A stretch of DNA of 28,292 bases from an uncultured Oscillospiraceae bacterium. Its GTDB lineage: Bacteria; Bacillota; Clostridia; Oscillospirales; Oscillospiraceae. The position numbers and the translations under genes are program-made. The DNA lies in the NCBI GenBank assembly GCA_910588625.1, contig CAJUQN010000025.1, forward strand, positions 1 through 28,292, written 5' to 3'. Below, piece by piece: positions 23,356-28,292 of this stretch; the stretch's first letter is position 1, and each line of letters opens with the position of its first letter. The notes beneath the pieces are model-generated. The model was not told where the DNA came from. It saw only the letters and a list, made by a program, of their open reading frames with translations, and made no database searches.

Positions 23356-24102
23356 ATGAGTGTCTATGTCACAGGCGATACCCATGGCGATTTTCAGCGG
23401 TTTACCACAAAGAACTTTCCTCAGTTGAAAGGGATGGACCGGGATGACTATATGATCATCTGCGGTGACTTCGGTGGCGTGTGGGCTGGAGAGCAGACGG
23501 ACGGGCATAAACTGGACTGGCTGGAGGACAAGCCCTTCACCACCCTGTTCGTGGATGGCAACCACGAAAACTTTGACCTTCTGAATTTCTGCCCCGAACG
23601 AGAGTGGCATGGCGGCAGGGCCCATGTCGTGCGGCCCCACGTCCTTCATCTGATGCGAGGTCAGGTATTCGAGATTGGCGGACTCACCTGGTTCACCATG
23701 GGCGGAGCCGCCTCCCACGACACTCAAGATGGCATCCTTGACCCTGCCAAACCCGGTTTCGAGCGGCGGTATTGGGCACTGCGGCGGATGAACGCCATGT
23801 TCCGGGTGCTGGGCCACTCCTGGTGGCCCGAGGAGATGCCCAGTGAAGCGGAGTACGCCGAGGCAGAGGCCAGTCTAGAACGATCCGGGTGGTGTGTGGA
23901 CTGCGTCCTCACCCACTGCGTTCCTACTAGCGTCACCAAGGCCCTCGACCCCAGCTACCAGCCTGATAAACTGACAGACTTCCTGGAGATGGTCAGAAAT
24001 CGGTGCCAGTTTCGACGGTGGTTCGCGGGTCATTACCACACCAACCGGATAATCGACGAGCGGTTTATCATCCAGTGGGAGCAGATATCCCAGCTTGAAT
24101 GA
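23356..24102 (+). CDS. Calcineurin-like metallophosphoesterase
   Basis: A 248-aa soluble enzyme, ATG 23356 after CCAGGAGG. The two-metal active-site motifs are all present in order: GDTHGD (about residues 6-11), GDFGG (about 37-41), GNHE (about 72-75), a later histidine in 'LTHCVP', and 'GHYHTN' (about 225-230). It should hydrolyse phosphate esters, possibly a nucleotide, phosphoprotein or nucleic-acid end. No signal peptide or extra domain indicates the substrate. An in-frame start at 23218 lies next to the RNA B terminator and has no ribosome site. Such enzymes occur as cargo in clostridial elements. Confidence 0.85.
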   Translation: MSVYVTGDTHGDFQRFTTKNFPQLKGMDRDDYMIICGDFGGVWAGEQTDGHKLDWLEDKPFTTLFVDGNHENFDLLNFCPEREWHGGRAHVVRPHVLHLMRGQVFEIGGLTWFTMGGAASHDTQDGILDPAKPGFERRYWALRRMNAMFRVLGHSWWPEEMPSEAEYAEAEASLERSGWCVDCVLTHCVPTSVTKALDPSYQPDKLTDFLEMVRNRCQFRRWFAGHYHTNRIIDERFIIQWEQISQLE

Positions 24103-24251
24103 GCGGGGCCAACGTTCTTTTGTCAATATGAAAGGGGCTTCGGCCTCATTTCTCAAAAATATGTCTGTGATTTTTATAATTACTATAGAATTACCGGCTG
24201 AAACATGATATACTAAATCCAAGAGCAAATTGCTGCGGAAGGAGCTTTTGT

Positions 24252-25166
24252 ATGGGACTTTTACCAATGGACCTGGATATCCTGCCCCCTTCCGATGACC
24301 GGGTATTCAAGCTGATCCTGACCTCGCCGGACGCCAAGCCTGTGTTGATAGACTTGATCTCGTCAATCATCAAACGTCCTGTGGTCGACGTTGAGGTCCG
24401 CAACAGCGAGATCCCCCCAAGCGATACCCAGGAAAAGGCCGAGCGGCTCGATGTGAACTGCCGTATCGTCGACGGGTCCCAGATAGACTTGGAGATGCAG
24501 GCCAGCCGCATCCAGGAGGACTCTGACGGGAAGCATCAGAACCTGAAGGGCAAGAGCATATACTATCTGTGCGACCTCCACTCCTCACAGCCATCCAAAG
24601 GGGTGCGGAGATACGACAGACTGGCCCGGACCTATCAGGTGACGTTCTGCTCCTATACGGTGTTTCCGGAACGGACGCAGTATGTCAATTCCTTCTCTCT
24701 GCGGCATGACGAGGACAATGAGCTGCTGTCAGATGCCATCCACGTCGTGTATGTGGAACTGAGCAAGCTCCAGGCAATCATGGAAAAGTCCGTAAATGAT
24801 ATGACGGACCTGGAGAAATGGGCGGTGTTCTTCCAGTACGCCAGCGAACCCAACTACCGGGAAACAGTGAATGAGGTCATAGCGTCGAAGGAGGTGCTTC
24901 AAATGGCCGGAAATCTGTTAATGAGCATCAGTCAGGATGAGCGGGAACGGGCAGTGTTCCGCAGCCGCAGGATGTATCAGACTGATATGCAATCGAACCT
25001 GGCCACCGCAGAGGATCGGGGCCGTGCGGAGGGCCGTGCGGAGGGAATGGCAGCTTCCATCCAAAGTCTGATGGATACCATGGGCTGGACCATTGAACAG
25101 GCCATGGCTGCGCTGAAGGTTCCGGAGGCGGATCGCCCCAAGTACACGAAACTGCTGAACAACTAA
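24252..25166 (+). CDS. Rpn-family recombination-promoting nuclease (PD-(D/E)XK)
   Basis: A 304-aa protein, ATG 24252 after GGAAGGAGC. The nuclease core is visible: 'DDRVFKLIL' at the N-terminus, 'RLDVNCRIVDGSQIDLEMQAS' split into the acidic 'LDV' and the 'DLEMQ' element typical of PD-(D/E)XK Rpn/transposase-like enzymes, then 'RLARTYQVTFCSYTVFPE'. The C-terminus has the 'RGRAEGRAEGM' low-complexity repeat common in Rpn proteins, and a small helical tail. E. coli RpnA relatives cut DNA and stimulate RecA-independent recombination; they have also been linked to phage defence. TGATATACT at about 24207-24215 is a possible extended -10, which with the upstream AT-rich stretch suggests its own promoter. 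A terminator follows the gene. Confidence 0.8.
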   Translation: MGLLPMDLDILPPSDDRVFKLILTSPDAKPVLIDLISSIIKRPVVDVEVRNSEIPPSDTQEKAERLDVNCRIVDGSQIDLEMQASRIQEDSDGKHQNLKGKSIYYLCDLHSSQPSKGVRRYDRLARTYQVTFCSYTVFPERTQYVNSFSLRHDEDNELLSDAIHVVYVELSKLQAIMEKSVNDMTDLEKWAVFFQYASEPNYRETVNEVIASKEVLQMAGNLLMSISQDERERAVFRSRRMYQTDMQSNLATAEDRGRAEGRAEGMAASIQSLMDTMGWTIEQAMAALKVPEADRPKYTKLLNN

Positions 25167-25180
25167 ATCAAATCATTGAG

Positions 25181-25219
25181 TCGCTGGTTACCGATCAAAG
25201 GTACCCAGCGATTTCTTTT
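25181..25219 (+). terminator. Terminator after the Rpn gene
   Basis: 25181-25192 pairs with 25200-25211 (11 pairs and one mismatch, 7-nt loop), followed by TTTCTTTTG. Confidence 0.7.
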
Positions 25220-25233
25220 GGGAGGTTTTGAAT

Positions 25234-25389
25234 ATGGAAAGAACAGTGAACGGCGGCAAAAAATCCAGCATGACCATAATCGTAGAGGGACATCAAGTGG
25301 CCCTCTATTTTTCCGATGAACCTAACGCCCAAATCGCGCTCAAGGTCAAGCAGGCGCTCCTTGGGACATACCTGGCGGCGGGGAAATAA
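25234..25389 (+). CDS. tnpW: TnpW-family transposon-encoded small protein
   Basis: A 51-aa protein, ATG 25234 after GGGAGG. It shows the TnpW layout as I recall it: a short Asn/Gly/Lys-rich start, the strand 'MTIIVEGHQVALYFSDEPN', then a helix 'ALKVKQALLGTYL'. TnpW proteins are encoded next to large serine recombinases in clostridial mobilisable and conjugative transposons, as here, 150 nt upstream of the recombinase. The role is unproven. The position supports this end being the integration module of the element. Confidence 0.75.
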   Translation: MERTVNGGKKSSMTIIVEGHQVALYFSDEPNAQIALKVKQALLGTYLAAGK

Positions 25390-25417
25390 TTCTTTCGTTT
25401 TTCCGAATGTTTCAGTA

Positions 25418-25510
25418 GCTATATTGGCCGTAATGTGAGATAATGGCCATAGCGAAGCCACCGCACCTCGACAATTGAATAGGGATCGAATGTCTGACCT
25501 CTCACATTAC
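25418..25510. repeat. Overlapping dyads upstream of the recombinase gene
   Basis: GTAATGTGAG (25430-25439) is repeated perfectly inverted as CTCACATTAC (25501-25510). A second imperfect dyad overlaps the left arm: GCTAT..GGCC (25418-25429) against GGCC..ATAGC (25445-25453). They lie between tnpW and the recombinase start, so they could be recombinase-binding sites, part of an attachment site, or an operator. Confidence 0.45.
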
Positions 25511-25538
25511 AAAATCCAACAGAGAGGACAGATATTGA

Positions 25539-27167
25539 ATGGCTGAAAGAGTTCATTGTTTATACCGGGTATCCACGACAAAGCAGGTCGACCACGACGA
25601 GCTGAACCAGGCGGACATCCCGGTCCAGCGGAAAGCCTGCCGGGAGTTCGCCAAAAAGATGGGCTGGATCATCGTGGGCGAGGAACAGGAAACCGGCGTG
25701 TCCGGCTACAAGGTCAGCGCCGATGACCGGGACAAGCTGCAGCTCATCAAAAAGCAGGCGGAGCAGGGCAAATTTGATATCCTGCTGGTGTTCATGTTCG
25801 ACCGCCTGGGCCGCAAATCCGATGAAACCCCCTTCGTAGTGGAATGGTTCGTGAAGCATGGCGTCCGGGTATGGAGCGTCAACGAGGGAGAACAGCGCTT
25901 CGAGTCCCACACCGACCGCCTGACCAACTACATCCGTTACTGGCAGGCGGATGGTGAGAGCCAGAAAACCTCCATCCGGACCAAGACGGCCCTGAGCCAG
26001 ATGGTGCTGGAAGGCCGGTTCCGGGGCGGCAAGACGCCATACGGATACCGCTTGGAAAAGAGCGGCATCCTCAACAAGCGGAAGCATGAGGTCAACCGGC
26101 TGGTGATTGACGATGAGGAAGCTGAGATCGTCCGAATGATGTTTGACCTGTGCGTGTCTTCGGGATACGGAAAATTCCGGCTGGCCCACTTCCTCAACGA
26201 TCATGGCATCCGCAACCGCAAGGGTGAGACTTGGCATGATGCCACCATCGGGGCTATCCTGCACAACCCGCTCTACAAGGGTATCCTGCGTAGCGGCGAA
26301 ACCTACTCTGAGCCCTTTGAGGAGCTGCAGATCATCAAGCCGGAGCTCTTTGACATGGCCCAGTCTCTGATGACGGAGCGCACCAACGAAAACAAGGAAT
26401 ACCGGACGCTCCCGCTGAACACCACCGGACAGTCCCTGCTCTCGGGCAACATCTTTTGCGGGCACTGCGGCGGTCGGCTGACCCTGACTACTAACGGAAA
26501 GGTCTACCGCCAGGCTGACGGGACGCCGCTGAAGAAGAAGCGTATCCGCTACGTCTGCTACAACAAGACTCGGCACCGCGTCGAGTGCGATGGGCAGACG
26601 GGCTACACTATGCACATCCTGGATGGCATCGTGGTCAACATTCTGCACCAGGTATTTGACAAGATGAAAAGCGCCACCAGCGATATGATCGTCGGCAATG
26701 CCTGCCAAAAGCAGATGGCGCTCCTTCAGGGGGACCTGAAACGGGCCAGGACCGAGAACACCAAAGCAAACACAGACTATGAGTCCCTCAAAGCTGAGGT
26801 CCTGAAAGCAGTGCAGGGAAAGAGCGCGCTGCCCATGGAGGTGCTCAACGAGGTGCTGGAGGAAACCAGACAGCGCGTCCTTGACACCAGCCGCCGGGTC
26901 ACCGAACTCACGTTGGAGTTGGAGAGCGAGAACAGCAAGATGTCTGAGATGCAGGCTGAGTTTGATCGCATCGCCTCTTGGTCCGAAATCTTCGACAGCA
27001 GCGATATTGCCACACAGAAGATGATCTGCGGATACATCATCAAGAAGGTCCGGGTCTACCGAGACTATCAGCTCTCGGTGGAGTTCAACATCAACGTCGA
27101 GCAGTTCCTGAATGGTATCGACAGCGTGGAGCAAACTGACTGCTTCGAGCAAGCGATGGCACAGTAA
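25539..27167 (+). CDS. Large serine recombinase
   Basis: A 542-aa site-specific recombinase, ATG 25539 after GAGAGGAC. The catalytic domain (about residues 1-150) has 'YRVSTTKQ' with the nucleophile Ser12 and 'FMFDRLGRKSDET' with the supporting arginine. The recombinase domain follows (about 160-290: 'GGKTPYGYRLE', 'LNDHGIRNRKGETWHDATIG'), then a zinc ribbon starting 'FCGHCGG' (about 306) with later cysteines near 340-350, and a coiled coil (about 385-475) that in related enzymes controls whether integration or excision runs. It probably inserts and excises the element via short attachment sites. Its size fits the TnpX-type group of clostridial transposons. Together with TnpW it marks the element's integration module. 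Confidence 0.9.
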   Translation: MAERVHCLYRVSTTKQVDHDELNQADIPVQRKACREFAKKMGWIIVGEEQETGVSGYKVSADDRDKLQLIKKQAEQGKFDILLVFMFDRLGRKSDETPFVVEWFVKHGVRVWSVNEGEQRFESHTDRLTNYIRYWQADGESQKTSIRTKTALSQMVLEGRFRGGKTPYGYRLEKSGILNKRKHEVNRLVIDDEEAEIVRMMFDLCVSSGYGKFRLAHFLNDHGIRNRKGETWHDATIGAILHNPLYKGILRSGETYSEPFEELQIIKPELFDMAQSLMTERTNENKEYRTLPLNTTGQSLLSGNIFCGHCGGRLTLTTNGKVYRQADGTPLKKKRIRYVCYNKTRHRVECDGQTGYTMHILDGIVVNILHQVFDKMKSATSDMIVGNACQKQMALLQGDLKRARTENTKANTDYESLKAEVLKAVQGKSALPMEVLNEVLEETRQRVLDTSRRVTELTLELESENSKMSEMQAEFDRIASWSEIFDSSDIATQKMICGYIIKKVRVYRDYQLSVEFNINVEQFLNGIDSVEQTDCFEQAMAQ

Positions 27168-27338
27168 TCCACCACAGACTCTTTCAGCTGGGATATACCA
27201 CCCAACCGAAATTTTGGCCGTTCAATGAAAATGAAAGCGCTCTCTCGCACATCTGGGGTAGTACACCGGATGATGCGGGAGCACACGTCACCAGTGAAAC
27301 GACCCCGAATTTGTTTGAAAAGTGCGAAAGATTAGCAG

Positions 27339-27367
27339 TTGACAACTCGTCAAAAATGTTCTACAAT
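27339..27367 (+). promoter_or_regulatory. Strong sigma-A promoter of the tRNA-Ala gene
   Basis: TTGACA (27339-27344), a 17-nt spacer, then TACAAT (27362-27367). It points at the broken tRNA-Ala and lies about 60 nt before it, so it is probably the native tRNA promoter. It may now drive transcripts into the insertion sequence. Confidence 0.75.
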
Positions 27368-27430
27368 AGGCACCATTGAGCAGAAACAAGGCGGTGTTTA
27401 GGATGAAAAAGTCCTGGAAAAAGTTCATAT

Positions 27431-27475
27431 GGGGGTATGGCTCAGCTGGGAGAGCGCTTGAATGGCATTCAAGAG
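27431..27475 (+). tRNA. tRNA-Ala(GGC), 5' part only, interrupted
   Basis: The sequence gives a normal acceptor 5' strand GGGGGTA, D arm (GCTC...GAGC) and a full anticodon arm: stem CTTGA/TCAAG around loop ATGGCAT, anticodon GGC. It stops two bases into the variable loop; the T arm, acceptor 3' strand and CCA are missing and are replaced by IS110-type sequence. It cannot make a working tRNA as it stands. The 3' part is not elsewhere in this window. Confidence 0.85.
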
Positions 27476-28122
27476 TCCTGCAAACAAATGTCAAGCCCTA
27501 AAATGAGAAAATTTTGATAGGGTAAAATGGGCATAGCAAACCAAGCCTGCAAAAGCGGAATTTTTTGCAGACCACGCAATTTATGGATTCTAGCGCCGAT
27601 CAACTCTCGGAGGGCTCCTGGACACTGGCCATAATGAGACACTCCTTCACGCGGGCATAGTAGATACGCAGGAACTTGTTCTGGGCTGCGGTCATGTAGA
27701 CGAAATATGGCTTGCCTTCGGCCCGCTTCTTGTCCAGAAACTGGTACACCGGCTCGTCAGTGGGAGACTTTTTCAGGTAAGTGCAGACGATCTGGTACAG
27801 CGTCTTGCGCAGGTGAGGTGAGCCGCGCTTGGTGGTGGGATTGCTCTTGGAAATGTGCTTGCCGGACTCGTCTACCGCCGGATCAACGCCCGCGAAGCTC
27901 ACAATGGAGCTGCGGCGAGGGAAACGGCGCACGTCGCCAATCTCCGCCATCAGCTGTGGGGCAGTTTTCTCGCCAACGCCATACATGGCTCGGACAGTAT
28001 CGTATTCCGGAAGTTGCCGGGCCAAACGGTCCATCTCAGCACGCAGGACGGCCAGCGTGCTCTTGGCCGAGGCCAGTTCCTTGGCGGCAGTGGTGATGAT
28101 CAGCTTGGTGTTGCTGTTCTTA
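27476..28122 (-). mobile_element. IS110-family insertion sequence, partial
   Basis: It runs from the tRNA-Ala break point to the IS5-family insertion. It contains the C-terminal part of an IS110-type transposase on the minus strand and, beyond its stop codon, 124 nt of non-coding end with two stem-loops: 27496-27500/27518-27522 and 27547-27554/27563-27570. IS110-family elements encode a bridge RNA in one non-coding end; these stems may belong to it. The other end is outside the window. Confidence 0.65.
27600..28121 (-). pseudogene. IS110-family transposase, C-terminal fragment
   Basis: About 174 codons of the C-terminal part are present on the minus strand, ending at 27600; intact IS110 transposases are about 400 aa. 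The Transposase_20 domain is recognisable: 'GVGEKTAPQLMAEIGDVRRF', 'FAGVDP', 'SKSNPTTKRGSPHLRK', and the final helix with 'YFVYMTAAQNKFLRIYY'. This domain includes the conserved serine region that works with the N-terminal RuvC-like (DEDD) domain, here missing. The 5' part is cut off at about 28121 by an IS5-family element, so the protein cannot be made whole. The preceding helix ('ITTAAKELASAKSTLAVLR') is the expected coiled coil. Confidence 0.8.
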
Positions 28123-28292
28123 GAACCTGTTTAATATCTTCTGATGAGGATGGCAATGAGGGCGAAAGTAAGAATCTGAGCAGAAATAACGAGTTTACGC
28201 TCACAATTTTTCCAAAGCCTGCGGAATTTGTCCAGCCAGCCGAAAAGGCGCTCTACCACCCAACGACGCGGCAGCACAACAAATCTGTGTAA
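28123..28292 (-). mobile_element. IS5-family element inserted in IS110, runs off the window
   Basis: Its end starts at about 28123 with GAACCTGTTT, which looks like the terminal inverted repeat of IS427/IS1031-type members of the IS5 family. The flanking TTAG could be part of a short target duplication, but only one end is visible. Confidence 0.6.
28131..28292 (-). CDS. IS5-family transposase, C-terminal end (partial)
   Basis: Fifty-three codons of the C-terminus lie on the minus strand, with the stop at 28131-28133; the rest is outside the window. 'LPRRWVVERLFGWLDKFRRL' followed by 'WKNCERKL' is the conserved end of the DDE domain in IS5-family transposases, where the E of 'VER' is the last catalytic acidic residue. 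The stop lies only about 8 nt from the element end, which is usual for these compact elements. Confidence 0.75.
   Translation of the reverse strand, partial: LHRFVVLPRRWVVERLFGWLDKFRRLWKNCERKLVISAQILTFALIAILIRRY

Noticed and set aside
24129..24151. Small UUCG hairpin after the phosphoesterase gene
   Set aside because: Only about 5 bp of stem and no T tract; too weak to call a terminator.

Overview
The window looks like part of an integrative or conjugative element from a GC-rich gut Firmicute of the class Clostridia, probably Oscillospiraceae- or Lachnospiraceae-like. The grounds are strong GGAGG-type ribosome binding sites, tightly packed or overlapping genes, S-layer-homology (SLH) anchored surface protein, and a cargo set typical of clostridial integrative elements: a DUF6809-like protein, ArdA-like antirestriction proteins, an LPD28-like protein, two DNA methyltransferases, a radical SAM protein, a DUF4314 protein, a SpaA-repeat protein, a small sigma-like factor, TnpW and a large serine recombinase. 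No relaxase, VirB4 or coupling protein is present, so only a cargo/integration part is seen. Family names come from recognising the sequences, not from a search.

Layout. 1-320 holds two terminators. 322-11497 is a mostly plus-strand operon-like run: DUF6809-like, ArdA-like 1 and 2, LPD28-like, N-6 methylase-like, ArdA-like 3, a broken gene, a small Cys-rich protein overlapping a radical SAM gene, a basic 45-aa leader ORF, a shortened DUF4314 gene, ArdA-like 4, a 29-aa leader ORF, a winged-helix-like protein and a Dam-type methylase. 11513-21634 is one open frame of 3373 codons that appears to be two surface-protein genes joined: a SpaA/Cna-B repeat protein that has lost its export signal, cut mid-repeat and continued directly into the signal peptide of an SLH-anchored adhesin. 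21635-23355 is largely non-coding and contains two structured-RNA candidates around a small sigma-like gene. 23356-27167 holds a metallophosphoesterase, an Rpn-family nuclease, TnpW and the serine recombinase. 27339-28292 is an insertion hot spot: a strong promoter and the 5' part of tRNA-Ala(GGC), broken by an IS110-family element which is itself broken by an IS5-family element.

How it works together (inference). The ArdA-like array and the two methylases would protect incoming element DNA from host restriction; both methylases carry C-terminal sequences resembling the bacterial beta-clamp-binding motif. Many cargo proteins share a short Met/Gly/Pro-rich C-terminal tail. Several genes are preceded by short leader ORFs overlapping hairpins, two of which are good intrinsic terminators, suggesting attenuation. 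At least three deletion or fusion scars show that the cargo is being eroded and reassembled.

The most novel candidates are the ~440-nt structured RNA at 22779-23217, the possible switching RNA at 21760-21957, the leader-ORF/terminator pairs, and the shared C-terminal tails.
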